Under the pieces are notes generated by a model. The model was not told where the DNA came from, did no database searches, and saw only the letters and a list, made by a program, of their open reading frames with translations. Shown one piece after another: positions 20,751 to 32,414 of a stretch of DNA of 64,000 nucleotides. Made by a program: the position numbers and the translations under genes. Within the stretch, counting starts at the first letter, position 1; each line of letters starts with the position of its first letter. This DNA comes from Gnetum montanum (Eukaryota > Streptophyta > Gnetopsida > Gnetales > Gnetaceae), in the NCBI GenBank assembly GCA_015680685.1, contig MNCI01004064.1, forward strand, positions 137,180 through 201,179, written 5' to 3'.

Positions 20751-21708
20751 TAAGCGAGTTAGAAGAACTTCCCTAATGAAGAGTAGAATCAAACAAATCT
20801 ACCATTGTAGAACTAATGTGAAATTGTCCACCGTAGCTCTAGAAATATCCACAAAACCATCGTGGTATGAGTCAACACCTCTACTGCACCCCCATAATGT
20901 AGATTTCCATGCAACACTTGAACTCCACTGCCCACTGCAATGTCAAACTACACTACAAAAGTGTAGAACAACACTATCGGCCATTGCATAGAACCACATG
21001 GCAAGCACAATGGAAGCCGCAGCAACAATAGCCATTGAGAAAACTCTCAATGGTTGAGAAAACACTTAGCCGTAGAGACATCCCATTCTACCCATGCCAT
21101 TACCACCACCAGCACAATAGTAATCTCCACCACCTAGGGATAAGTAGCAAGCACAAACACAAATGAAAACAATAACATAAAACTAGTAGCCCACTAGGGC
21201 TAGGAGCCCTCATGACTGCAATGCGACCATCATCAAATGTCAATGGTCACAAAAGCCCCAACAGACTAAAATATTTTTTTTTTTGAAAAGAAAAATCAGG
21301 TATGTTAGTGTCGCAGCATAGTGCAACGCAACAATCTGCTAGGACTTGGAGCCCCCATGATCGCAGCACAGCCAACACTAAAAAAAAAAACAGTCACCTA
21401 TGAGACATAGAGAAAATGTGAAGAAACAATGATCACCTCTAGTAGATGTAGAATGAAAGTTGTTCCTACTCTGTAAATTATGTCTAGCCTAGGTCGATGA
21501 AATGCTTAAAATTTTTTTCCTCTCTGATCAGTTGTGGAAATGTAGGGGCAAAGGTTTATTATTTGTAATGTGTTCTAGGGAGGAGGGTTCATCATTTGCC
21601 ATGTTGCACCTCTCCATCAACATGAGTGCCATTTTGGTTGAGGAAGAGTGTTGATGGTAATGTTGATGCAGTGGCAAAGGCTTCAGAGTCGGTCATTACC
21701 ATAGTGAA
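20751..21708. other. No gene recognised; 5' flank of LINE and NLR-like fragment
   Basis: AT-rich DNA with short homopolymers (T10 near 21,270 and A10 near 21,380). The plus strand near 21,640-21,700 encodes D-A-V-A-K-A-S-E-S-V, which might extend the NLR-like fragment that follows, but nothing firm can be said. Confidence 0.4.
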
Positions 21709-23120
21709 TTGATATTTCTATCAATGTTGCCCAAACCCTCAATGTTGTTGTTAACTCTTGCAACTACTGCTCACTACTGTTAGCTTCCATGTCACTAGCT
21801 CCATTGCCAACACATCAAAATGTACACTTATGCCACCATTGTATTGTTTGTTGTGTCTGCCTATTTGATAAATTGGAGAAGAGGACCAACATCATTGAAC
21901 TTCAGACAAGAATTCTGGAAGACATCTTAGGAGAATGGTCCAAGCCAACCTCTAAAACATAAGGCTAGTGCAATTTGTTGACATTCTTTAGAAAGGAATC
22001 CTATTTCTTATATATTGATAATGTTTTTGATAATATATAATTACACAAGATTTTACCCTCTAAAGTTCAGAGACGAACCAAATTGAGGCTTCTTCATCAT
22101 GCTAGATACTTGAATCATATATGCCCAAATTCTTCAATTTGGAAATCCAGAGACCACCAACTTTTTTCCCATATCTTGCTTGGGAATGAAGGATTCTATC
22201 ACAGTTCTAGCATCTACATTTGGGATCAATTTGATGGTAGCAATTTCCCAAGAATTGGATTTATAGGATTTGGATTTTCTTCTTAACATCTATGGTGGGG
22301 TTCCTTTGGCATTGGAAATTATTAGAAAATTTATTGCCAATGAGGGGGACAAGAAAATAGTAGTGGATTACATCAAGAAACATGTAGAAAACTTGTGCTC
22401 TTCTAAGAGTTATTTGGATTTGAATTTTTGGGCTTTTGCTTTTGAACATCTTGGCAAGGAATTCATAGATGCATTTTATGATATTTTTTGTTTCTTTCTC
22501 AAACACAGATGGGGTTTGTGAAAATTTTTTTTTGGAGAGGATGTTAGAATTCTTAACAATTGAGGTCTTCTTAAAAGGTTTTGTGAACTTAGTGAAGAGT
22601 TCTAGGTGGATAGCAGATATTTGATAGGAATTGAGGTTCCCTAAGTGATTCTTGAGTCTGCAATCAAGATATCTAGAAGTTGATGAAATCAAATAACTAT
22701 TTTGCAAGAGCTTGAAAAATCAATGTTGCAACCAAAGGTTATGTTTAGTTCCTCTTCCAAAATTTCAAAAAAATTTAATGCTTTTAACCACCATAGGATT
22801 TTGCTTTTCATTCTCCGAAATGTTGCTCTGAAATTCAATGCAAGATGCACTTTCTAAGATTAAGGATGTAGTTTTGATTTATGTATTTTGATTTGTTCAG
22901 CTTCCATCAACCCTAGAAATTTTGGATGTTGGCTTGCATGAAATTATAGAGGACCAACCCATTACTACATATGTAAGAACAAACTCTACACTAGCAACTT
23001 CTAAATAGCCCATGCTTGATTCATTGGTTACCATTACTTGTTAATTCACGACTACTCTTCTTTGATCCATTAAATGGCCTAAATGTACCAACATTTCTAC
23101 CCTCCTTAAAATGCTTAATT
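21709..23120 (+). pseudogene. NLR-like (NB-ARC) pseudogene fragment, copy 1
   Basis: The plus strand encodes, with frameshifts, D-I-A-I-N-V-A-Q-T-L-N, then N-I-I-E-L-Q-T-R-I-L. From 22,270 in an 83-codon open frame comes G-G-V-P-L-A-L-E-I-I-R-K-F-I, resembling the GLPL motif of plant NB-ARC domains. It is followed by F-A-F-E-H-L-G-K-E-F and F-Y-D-I-F-C-F-F-L, resembling the RNBS-D block (F-L-D-I-A-C-F), then L-I-G-I-E-V-P. NLR proteins are intracellular immune receptors. No P-loop or LRR is visible, and stops at 22,519 and elsewhere make it a pseudogene. A second copy lies at 39,655-41,050 with ~87% identity by eye. The family call rests on two motifs only. Confidence 0.45.
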
Positions 23121-23268
23121 TTTTTTAAAAAAATATTACAAATATAAGCTAAGAAACAATAATTTTATTGAACATTTATATAAAAAACTAGAAATCTTTT
23201 TTGAGGAAAATTCCATCAAACTTATGGTTTGATGAAATAAAAACCTTGCTCCTAATAAAACTAGGAAA
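23121..23268. other. AT-rich flank between NLR-like fragment and LTR element
   Basis: No feature recognised. Left target flank of the element at 23,274-32,409. Confidence 0.4.
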
Positions 23269-23273
23269 CTATA
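23269..23273 (+). repeat. 5-bp target-site duplication (left), CTATA
   Basis: CTATA directly left of the LTR at 23,274 and again directly right of the LTR ending at 32,409 (32,410-32,414). Confidence 0.9.
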
Positions 23274-24115
23274 TGATGAGTGATGAGGTACCCCTATGCT
23301 CAACCATATGAATACGAGCATGTATGTGTGATCCAATCAAACTCCACGGATAGACTAGTTGTAGCACCTAGACAATTATACATTGATCACAGTTCACTGT
23401 CTTCCCACTTGGACTAGTAATTGCTTTGTCACATATGGTTTGGTCTAGAGTTAGGTTTATGATGTGGTCCCTACTACTATGCTACTCCTAAGGATAATAA
23501 GAGATAACTTAATTAACCTAATAGTAATAGGAAATAAGATCTAAGCTAGGCTAAGCGCAATGAGCATCTGTCCCTAATCATCTGTGCACATCTTGGACTT
23601 CGTGTACTACTTTTGGGATTACTAAGCACACATCACTTGAAGCACTACTCAATATGCTATTGGGTTACCATGTAGTTATACTTAAATGTTCGTGATTAAG
23701 ACGTACTCATTTCGTGTTAACAATAGGAATAGTAAATGACAATAAAAGAAATATTAACTAAGAAAAGAATAATAAATAATCAATAATTAAAATAATTAAA
23801 AGCTAAGTGAATAATACAATGATGGAGTAATCTCGATCTTTATTACTGATCATGTGTGTGTCTAAGTACGTCACACTCGAACAAAGGTTCCATACAATTA
23901 CAAGCATCACACTATAAGCATGTACTTAGAAAGAACAATTAAACTAACTATAAGAACTAAGAACTAAAAACTAACTCAAAAAGACCCCCTTGTTGTGCAC
24001 CTGAGTGCTATATTTATAGGCTAACATAGGAATCATGATATTATGTATACGATATCATATCCAGGTTGCGATATCACATACCTAATATCAAGACTTGGCA
24101 AACCATGATTCATCA
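23274..24115 (-). repeat. 3' LTR (842 bp) of the non-autonomous element
   Basis: Starts TGATGAG and ends GATTCATCA. TATA box on the minus strand at 24,010-24,018 (CCTATAAATA). A diverged hairpin module lies near 23,570-23,715, with arms CCTAATC and GATTAAG. Confidence 0.9.
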
Positions 24116-24289
24116 TACCCTTATGATTGAATAAAAACTTGTCCTCAAGTTAAACAAAATAAGGAACAAGTTCATTCGATTACAAATAGTGGATAGGTAT
24201 TGGATTATTGAATGACAATGGACTATTTCATGCCACAGTGTGGGACTAGACAAAATAAAATTTGGACACCAACACAAAATACAAAACCC

Positions 24290-27046
24290 TCGAAACTCAT
24301 GTGGTTCCTAGTGGTGGTGGCACCTCCATGGGCACCTTTCCTTTGTCTTGCACTCTAGACTTCTAAAATAAGTACCTTTGAAGAAGCACCTGAAGGTTTT
24401 CCTCTTCTGTTCGAGGATCATGAGTTTTCCATGCTAATGTTCCAATGTTTGATGGAGCCAACACTTCCCATAGACACGATAGTTGCGGAAACATTTGATT
24501 GCCTTAACATACCATACCATAAATAGTTGTTATTCCTCTTCATAGGCTCTAGTTTTGTCTTTGAGTTCCTGGTAATCTGTAAGCTATTAAGCCAAATATG
24601 CTACTACATCTTCTTAACCTTGGTAGCCAGCCTTTACCACCTCTAATTTAGAGTTTGTTACTTCTAATTTTTGCAATGTCTTCTTATATTCTGCAAACTC
24701 TGTCTCATATTTAGCATAGGTGGTAGCTACTTACTTCTCAAGCTTAGTTCTTGGGCATCCTTCTAGTAACATGGCTAAGTTGGCATATTGAAAATTTGCT
24801 AACTCCATGTACTCTATTAAGTCCTAAATTTGCAGGTCCCAACTTTTCAATTCTATTTGGTGAATGAAGGCATAAGCATCCAGTACAGCTCACCAGTTAG
24901 TGTGTTGAGCATTGAAAGAATTAATGTAGGCCTTAGCCATACGGATCTCCTTTTTGATGATTTCCTTGTACATTCCCACCTAGTCATGGAAGTGTTCTTT
25001 TAACTTCTAATGCTTTTTGGCCTCATTTTGTCATGCACTTATTTCTATGGCTATCTTTTATCGGATGGCATAGACCTCCTCCATGGAGAAGGTTCTATTT
25101 TTGCTAGCCAAGCGATTCATGTCTTGGTTGACCTGAACTAGTTGTTCTCACATTTATTGGAAACTTTCTTTGAGAAAATTTTTCTGTTTCTCAACTATTT
25201 TCAACCGAAGATTTTCAATAGCAAGTAATTTTTTTCCTCTTATAAGGCCTTGAGAGCTTTAGCATGTGCATATATTTGAGCTTGTGCCTTTGAAGCATCC
25301 TAATCACCTTGTTCCTTTTCCCTTACCACCTTTTTATTTTCTTCCAACAATTTATTCAGTTGCTTGGTTCTAAAAATTTCTAATTGGTCAGCTGCAATAA
25401 ATTGGAAAGGATCCTATCATTCAGCTTGTAGGGAGACAAGCTTTTCTTGCAATCTTTGCAACTCTCCTTTCACATCCTCGACCCTAACTTTAGCCATGAC
25501 CAATTTTCTTTTGGTGAAAATGAGCTCTGATTATGTTGTAGTGACATCTTGGGAAATTTCAAACAAGTATGTCATAACTTGTCCTATTTGCAATAAGCGA
25601 TCCAAAGCATCCTCATGTTCCATAGGAGTCATTGAGGGACCGACCAAACTTGAGCATCATGTGCTTCTGTAAAATCTGTTAGTGGCACAATAGGAACATT
25701 AAATGATTCTTTGATGTGGTCTATGACCACCTCTACTATGCTTTCCACATCTTGGTGCTACATGACCATCACCATGGCTCCTTCACTAGTTTCCAACCTA
25801 ACCTGGAAAGATGTGGCATTCCCAAAGATCTACTAAGACTACTGGGACCCTCCTCCTGAAATCAATGAAATATGTCCACTTGCAGGTTTGGCTGAAATAG
25901 TGGGCTGTATGACATCATCAATGATCCTAAATAAGTTTTCAGCATCACAACTTTCCCAATTGACCATCTCGGTGATTTTCCAGAGATGACTGATAGACGG
26001 TTGATAGTCTTGTTGTGGTAGTGATGATTGCTGAACTTGTTGGCTTATGGCCTGTGTGCTAGGCCCTACTTCTAGTTATTGGCTAGGTCCTACCATTTGA
26101 GGCATAGTGGGCCCAATTTTTTGCTCTTCCTCTTATTCTAATTACTCTCCAACATCTTTCCTAAGCACTGGCAATTTGAGCAATTCAACATATAAAGCAT
26201 TTTGGGCTTTTCTAGGAACATCATTTATATAGTCCAAAATCCTAGCACATCTGCACAACTTTCTGATAAGATAATGGAAAGGTAAAGTAAGCTTCCTTAT
26301 TTCCTTTCTTCAAATTGCCTTAATATCTCCATCAGATATAAATGGGGCAAATTCGCATTAAATTTTGCCATCAAAATCACACTTCCTCACGCTGCATAAG
26401 TAAATAGTCTATTTAAACCTTTGGTGGGGAAAGGGTAATAAGTTCTAATCTTAAAGTAGATCCTCTCTTCTAGGGTTAATTCACCATAAACTTTATTCTC
26501 CTTGTTGTAGGCTAGTTTCAACCATAATTTCCTTATATCTGCGTCTGAGCAAGTGGACAAATGAGCAACTTTCCATCCCTCATTTGCAAGATTTAGGACC
26601 TCTATAATGGGCTTTATAGAAAAATCAATGGAGACACCACCTACATTGGCAATGGTGCCTTCCTCCTTGCCATGCTAGAATTGATATGTTTTACCAAAAT
26701 ACCAATCACCACTCTTTGAGAGGATGGGCCATAGTGGAGACGTCTTCAGTTGAGTCTTCACTAGTTTAAGGACGAACTTAGTGAAAGGCCCAAAATTGAG
26801 CTCCACTATCATAACTGCAAAGGTGGGCTTTTCTCGAATGGCTTGGAGACATTCAAGGGATAGCATAAGATGTTACCCTAGTTTAGGGGCTCTAAATTTA
26901 CCACCTTTTGCATGGCTAGATTGCACCGGCGCAGGGGTTTCTTGATGAATGCTGAATGAGTGGGCCTCCTGCTTTGCATATTCTACTCAAGGTTCTTGGC
27001 CTCTACCTCCTCTCAGGCATTTAGTTGCACCTTGAGAAGGTCCTCC
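24290..27046 (-). pseudogene. Second ORF of the non-autonomous element (copy 1)
   Basis: With stops removed, the minus strand encodes a protein of roughly 850-900 residues. In order: an R/G/K-rich start; a block F-A-V-M-I-V-E-L-N-F-G-P-F; L-W-P-I-L-S-K-S-G-D-W; V-G-G-V-S-I-D-F-S-I-K-P-I-I-E-V-L; I-Y-F-K-I-R-T-Y-Y-P-F-P-T-K-G-L-N-R; a long coiled coil (about 24,640-25,400) with Q-N-E-A-K-K-H and G-M-Y-K-E-I-I-K-K; and a C-terminal R-T-E-E-E-N-L-Q-V-L-L-Q then P-M-E-V-P-P-P. The middle part resembles the 'putative plant transposon protein' domain (Transposase_32) by eye; this is a weak call. Copies 2 (44,296-47,030) and 3 (48,100-49,637) share all alignable blocks. No function is known to me. 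Confidence 0.6.
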
Positions 27047-27289
27047 CTACTATCCTATCAATTATTAGTAAGGTTATTTAAATAAATTTAGTTATCTCAT
27101 ACCTTACTTATTACCTTTAATAAATGTTTAATTTTTTGCTTAGTGTGATTCTAGAGCTAGAAATTTTTCAAAGAAGTTACCCTAAAAGTTTAATGTTGAA
27201 CCTAATCTATTTAGGTGACTCAATAATAGCTTAGATGACTTGAGTGAAGGAAGAAAATTAGTTTGGCATGAATTTTTGATAATACTTAC
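27047..27289 (-). other. Possible intron upstream of the second ORF (copy 1)
   Basis: Donor GG|GTAAGTATT at 27,289 and acceptor GATAGTAG at 27,047. Copy 2 has GTAAGGATAA at 43,941 and GATTGTAG|ATG at 44,295 at the corresponding places. The surrounding blocks (CAACTTAnnnTGGGGGAG, then TGCCT) align between copies. Splicing is inferred. Confidence 0.35.
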
Positions 27290-27540
27290 CCCTATGATAT
27301 CCTTCAGGCAATAGCAAATTTCAAAAAAATTATGTGCAAGTTCTATAATATCCCTCCCCCACAACTAAGTTAAACACTTTGGGTTTAATTAGGTTCAATA
27401 GAAAAAGAAATCGGAGTGTCGAAGAGCAAAATATTGAAAGTTGAATTTAGACTTGCAAATCACTAAAAATTGTGGAAGAAAACTTGAACAACTCCCCCCA
27501 CATCAACTATTGAAAATGACATGTGTAGTGCATGGGGGTC

Positions 27541-27632
27541 CCATATATATACTTATTTTAGAAACGATATTGCATACGCGATAGTGCGTACCCAATATCG
27601 CGTTGGACCCGATACTGAGCACCCAATATCAC
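27541..27632 (-). promoter_or_regulatory. Internal promoter-like block upstream of the second ORF
   Basis: In the minus sense, repeats of CGATATTG/GCGATATTGGG (27,565-27,632) are followed by GTATATATATGG (27,552-27,541). The arrangement copies the LTR promoter: CGATAT repeats, then TATA. The same pair is found in copy 2 (43,617-43,711, plus) and copy 3 (50,216-50,260, minus). Confidence 0.45.
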
Positions 27633-28233
27633 AACCCAACCAAGATAGGGTACATAGTATAATTGATGATTTTTCGAGTTTTAGGGCCAAAATTGAAGGA
27701 TTTGAGGTAATTCAAAAGGTTTGGGGTAATGGCAAGTGGAAATTGAAGCAACAAAAGTGTAATGAAGTGGAATCATACAATGAAGTTCTTTGAAAAAGAT
27801 GAGGAAAAAGGACATGCAATGGTTCTAAGGAATGTTCGACTAAAATGATGACAAAGAAAAGAATAGATTTGACAATGGAATACTCAAAGGGTATAAAATG
27901 ATGTGGTGCTGTGCAAAAAGTATAAATTACAAAAGTCACGCAAGTGGATCCTCCCCAAAGTAGGTTCCAACGTATAATGCCCTTGCGTAACCACACCTTG
28001 AAATGTTTGTAGGCACTAGAACGGTTAAATACAACCCACACCTGTGCAACAAAACACACACATGTTAAGTACCACTGCTATGAGGTATGAATTCTATGCC
28101 CCACAAGACACAAGTTAGAAGTATCTGGATTGTGAGATAAGACAAATTGCAAAAGGGATTGTAGAGATCGAGACGTGAGGTAACTTACCTTGGGCATAAT
28201 GAATCCTAAGTGTTGTGCATGATTGAAGTACCA

Positions 28234-28503
28234 TTAGCCTTTCACTTTAAGATCAAAACCAAGTCCATACCTCTGATTAGTGGCATTGCATTGTTTCATC
28301 CTAATGATAGACAACCATAAGAGCATCATGACAATAAGGTGTACGATCACTTGGTGTTTTGCATAAGGGAGGAGTGATTTGAATTTATTTGAGGCACATT
28401 TTTCTTGTGCTTTTCTTTTCTTCTTGCTTTCTTCTTCTTCTCTTTTTTTTCTTATGGCCACTTTTACACTTGGTCTTTCCCAAAGGTAATTTTGAGAAGC
28501 CAC
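28234..28503 (-). other. Leader region, 89-codon open frame, conserved nucleotides in copy 2
   Basis: The K/E-rich minus-strand frame is open, but the homologous part of copy 2 (about 42,900-43,030, plus) does not keep it open. The nucleotide block ATGGTTGTCTAT...GGTATGGACTT is shared. Non-coding leader is more likely than a gene. Confidence 0.4.
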
Positions 28504-29467
28504 TAACCTTTAGGCATGGGTGCAAGTCTTTCTAGTGGGATCCCCTAGAACAACATTGATTTCCTTTATTGAGTGCCTTTATTACAACTCTTACTCCCAT
28601 TGTTTATTAAATCTACAAGGATCTTAGTACAACTAAGCTGCATGATAGCACATACAGATGTCACCAAAGAGAATCCAAAAGTCTCCTTGATGTCACACCC
28701 TTGTCATTTCCTCTTAGTTCGTCACTCTTCGCTCTAGTCATAATGAGTACAAAGTTACTTTAAGTTTTGATGATAACAAGAATATCATCATACCTAGAGC
28801 AAGAAACTCTTATTAATAGAATGAATGGGTTCATGTTGTGGGTTCATGTTGTGGGCTCACTATCCAAATAATTAGTCACTTGTGACTTAATAACATAGAA
28901 TAACACCTCAACCAACTAGTTACATGAGTATTTTATTCACAGATGAGATTACCCACAAAAAGATAAAATGATAAATTGGAAAACAAGAAATTAGAAAATA
29001 AAAAATAAAAAATTGAAAAACAAAAATTGTAAAACCAAAGAAAAGGAAAAACATTTATTAATTCTACTTCTTAGAATGGGGGGTTTCCCCCATGACTAAA
29101 CCTTTGATCATGGAGAGAATTAATAAATGGAAAGTTAGGATCCATGCATGTTGGAAATATTGGGGTCTGGTCATATCCAAATCACTAGGTGTCTTTTGGT
29201 GTAGTCATAAGAATGTACCTAAATTGGGGTTCACACTTGATTAAAGTAAGAATAGTGGGGTAGATTATAAGATGTGGTCATGTGATAAGAAACTGATCCA
29301 CTATGGCATCCATGACCATAAGATGGTGTACAAGGATCGATATGTCTCCTCATGTTGTTATATTTATTGGGTTGCATGGTTGTTGGAGTATTAATTTGTG
29401 GCCTAGATAAGGTAATAGGATGTGTTAAGTTTGAAAGAAAAAAATGCATCACTGTGTTGGGCTTGTG

Positions 29468-29950
29468 CTAAGTTAGAGGATGCAGTGGTTTCAAAATCAT
29501 GCTATCTCTTTCTACGGTCATGCCTAAAGAAAGGATGCTTTCAACGTTGTGAATGATTGCCACTGCTTTTGACAATAACAACACAAGTAATGTTCGTTGG
29601 TTGGTGCTGTGGTGCAAAACCTTTTGGTACAACTGGTGGTGATGTAGAAGGCGATGAAGGAGGAGAATATTGAGAGTACGGAGGAGTGTATGAAACATGA
29701 GGTGGTGACCTCGTAGGAGAGGACATGGGTTGATGATACTCAGAAGAGTGATAACAATGAGGTGAAGTAGAGGATGTTGATCCAGTTGGAGAAATAGGGT
29801 GTTGAACATAATAAGCACTTGGTTTTGGGTGATACGAAGGATGTGGCTAGTTTGGCAATGGCCTCCCCCATGATTGGGGGTTTTGCCACTACAGTTGAGC
29901 ACAGTACTTTTATACAAAATCTGGATGTAGCATTCTTTCCCAATGCTCAT
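29468..29950 (-). pseudogene. gag C-terminal, proline-rich region
   Basis: Overlapping minus-strand frames are rich in proline, serine and histidine (for example P-P-H-V-S-Y-T-P-P-Y-S-Q-Y-S-P-P-S-S) with a possible zinc-knuckle remnant N-H-G-G-G-H-C. This is the usual composition of the linker after a plant gypsy gag domain. It continues the gag of 30,430-30,900. No intact frame. Confidence 0.45.
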
Positions 29951-30429
29951 GTAGATCTAACAAGATTGGGCATTGGCCTTTGGGATGATCGTACAGGAAA
30001 ACATCACATTGATACTTATGATTTGCGATTGAGCCCCTATCCTCATTTTCTTCAACCCTTCTTTTTGATGGTCAAATGGTATTTTATCCTATTTTTAGGT
30101 TTGGTATCCTCTATTTGTTTTGGTCATCAAAGTTATATTGTGTGGGGCTCCCTCTAATAATGTCTACATATTCTCCACATTTTTCATGCACCCACTCCAT
30201 CATCTTGTTGATCTTTGCCTCGATCTCATTTAGTGATTTTAGTATTGGCAAAGGTGGGGATGGCTTCACCCCCTTAAGGTAAGTTGATTTCTCCTCTTCA
30301 TAATTATGGACCTCTGTTATTTCAAGAGTTTGGTCTTGTTGGGATTTTTTAACATTCTCCCATTTGGCTATTTCTCCTTCTTCTTTTGCTACTCGCTTAA
30401 TAAGCTCTTGGAATTGATGGGTTTGTAGT

Positions 30430-30930
30430 TCATATAGTTAACCTAGGGCATACATCCCTAGGGTCTCCCTTGTTTCATTACAGAGCCCATCCATCATGTG
30501 ATACATTAGCCTTTCCTCGGAGAACCCATGGCTTGGACATTTGTTTAAAGAGTAATATCTTTCTAAGGCCATGTTCAAGGGTTCATGTTACCCTTGTTTC
30601 CACTCTTGGATTTGTCTCCTCAAGGCTGACACTGTTGCATAGGTTTGATATCTTTCATTGAAGAGGTTTACCATTGTAGGCCAACGGTGAATTGAATTTA
30701 TTTTTAAAGACTTGTACCACACTTTAGCTTGGCCAATGAGTGTCATAGGGAAGAGCTAAAGCCTTTTCCACCCATTCTCAATGTTGTTCCATACACAGGC
30801 ATCATAGAAGGCTTGTAAATTCTGTTGCAGATCTGAATGATAGCCTTCTAAGAACTTAAGAAAGTTGTTTAAATCAAGCCTAGGTAGATGGGTTTCTTTG
30901 CAATTCCTACGGGATATCTAAATGAACTCT
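30430..30930 (-). pseudogene. Retrotransposon gag domain of the non-autonomous element
   Basis: Minus-strand translation across frames: L-F-P-M-T-L-I-G-Q-A-K-V-W-Y-K-S-L, then W-P-T-M-V-N-L-F-N-E-R-Y, L-R-R-Q-I-Q-E-W-K-Q-G, N-M-A-L-E-R-Y-Y-S-L-N-K-C-P-S-H-G-F and L-M-Y-H-M-M-D-G-L. This is the ordered pattern of the plant Retrotrans_gag domain (A-x-x-W...F-x-x-R-Y/F...W-E-R-F...C-P-x-H-G), closest to Athila/Tat elements. Gag forms the virus-like particle. A TAA stop and frameshifts make it inactive here. Confidence 0.8.
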
Positions 30931-31548
30931 GTTATATGCATTAGACTCTTAGTGGCTAGCAAGGGTTCATCGTCACTAAATAGATTGTGAGTTCGTGAGT
31001 TGGGACAATGTTATCTATGTTCATGTTGGCATTCCTAATTTTGCCCATGTGTTTGATTTTTATTTCTATGCCAATCCCTTAAGGAATAGTCATCAATGTC
31101 ACAACCTGACATTGAAAGAGTAGAGGAAGAGAGGGAACTGGAAAACTCATCATGACTTTTGTAAGTCTTCCAATCATCCCTTGATGTACTCTTACTACCC
31201 ATTGAGAAGGTCCTTGGGCCTTATAGGCCCCCTCGTTCTAGGAGATGTCCCATCTTCACTAGAGGTGTTTGAGTTGGATGAAAAAAGTCCTTAAGTATCA
31301 TTGGGATGTCCATGAACATATGAAACTCCTACATAAGATTGAGTACTCCAAACTTCTTCTTCATCATAGGTTTAGTTGGTTCTCCAATGAATTTCCTTGC
31401 TAGATGTTGCGTTATCACTATCCTATGAAAGAGACATTATTGTGAATTGTGTGTGACTTAATTGAATTTAATTTCTTTTTCTAAAAGATATATCGTTAAT
31501 ACCTTGTTACAGTGATCTTGTATGATATAACTAAGATAACTAGCACCA

Positions 31549-31567
31549 TCCTCGGCAACGGTGCCAA
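31549..31567 (-). promoter_or_regulatory. Primer-binding site
   Basis: TGGCACCGTTGCCGAGGA on the minus strand, one base inside the right LTR. It closely resembles the TGGCGCCGTTGCC-type sites of plant Athila/Tat elements, complementary to a tRNA 3' end. This fixes the right LTR as the 5' LTR. Confidence 0.8.
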
Positions 31568-32409
31568 TGATGAGCGGTGAGGTACCCCTACGCTCAACCA
31601 TATGAATACAAGCATGTACGTGCGATCTGGTTGAACTTCGTGGATGGACTAGTTGTAGCATCTAGATAGTTGTACGTTGATCATAGTTTGTTGTCTTCCC
31701 ACTTTGACTAGTAGTTGCTTTATCACATATGGTTTAGTCTAGTGTGAGGTTTATGATGTGGTCCCTACTACTATGCTACTCCTAAGGATAATAAGAGATA
31801 ACTTAATTAAGCTAATAGCAATAGGAAATAAGATCTAAGTTGGCCTATGTGCGATAAGCATTTTTTCCTAATGATCTGTGCACATCTTGGACTTCATGTA
31901 CTACTTCTAGGATTACAAAGTGCACATCACTTGAAGAACTACATGATATGCTACTAGGTTACCACATAGTTATACTTAAATGTTTGTGATTAAGGTGTAC
32001 TCATTCCACATTAATAATAGGAATAGTAAATGACAATAAAAGAAATATTAACTAAGAAAAAAATAATAAATAATCAAAAATTAAAATAATTAAAAGCTAA
32101 GTGAATGTTGCAATAATGGAGTAATCTTGATTTTTATTGTCGATCATGTGTGTGTCCGATTACATCACACTCGAACAAAGGTTCCATACAATTACAAGCA
32201 TCACACTACTGGCATGCACTTGGAAAGAATACTAAAACTAACTATAAGAACTAAAAACTAAAAACTAACTCAAAAAAATCCCCTTTCTATGTGCTTGAGT
32301 GTTGTATTTATAGGCTAACATAGGAATCATGATATCGTGTATACGATATTATATCTAGGCTGCAATATTGTGTACCCAATATCAAGGCTTGGCAAACCAT
32401 GATTCATCA
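31568..32409 (-). repeat. 5' LTR (842 bp) of the non-autonomous element
   Basis: Starts TGATGAG, ends GATTCATCA. TATA box on the minus strand at 32,305-32,312, preceded in the sense direction by diverged CGATAT repeats (32,330-32,385). Confidence 0.9.
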
Positions 32410-32414
32410 CTATA
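32410..32414 (+). repeat. 5-bp target-site duplication (right), CTATA
   Basis: Right partner of 23,269-23,273. Confidence 0.9.

Larger units (their letters stand above)
23274..32409 (-). mobile_element. Complete non-autonomous Ty3/gypsy element, TGATGAG family
   Basis: Total length 9,136 bp. It has two LTRs of identical length (842 bp), TSD CTATA on both sides, a primer-binding site next to the right LTR and gag on the minus strand, so the element reads right to left. No protease, RT, RNase H or integrase is seen. Pol is replaced by a second ORF of ~850 codons (24,290-27,046) plus a ~2-kb leader. Just inside the left LTR is AACTTGAGGACAAGTTTTT (24,133-24,151), a sequence usual near the 3' end of plant gypsy elements. 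The two LTRs differ by ~10% by eye, mainly transitions at former CpG sites, so the insertion is old. Confidence 0.92.

Noticed and set aside
25364-25672. Plus-strand cysteine-containing 102-codon frame
   Set aside because: Antisense to the coiled-coil part of the second ORF, which is supported by a homologous copy at 46,300-46,420.
29819-30157. Plus-strand 112-codon open frame
   Set aside because: Antisense to the proline-rich gag region of the minus-strand element; no plausible domain.
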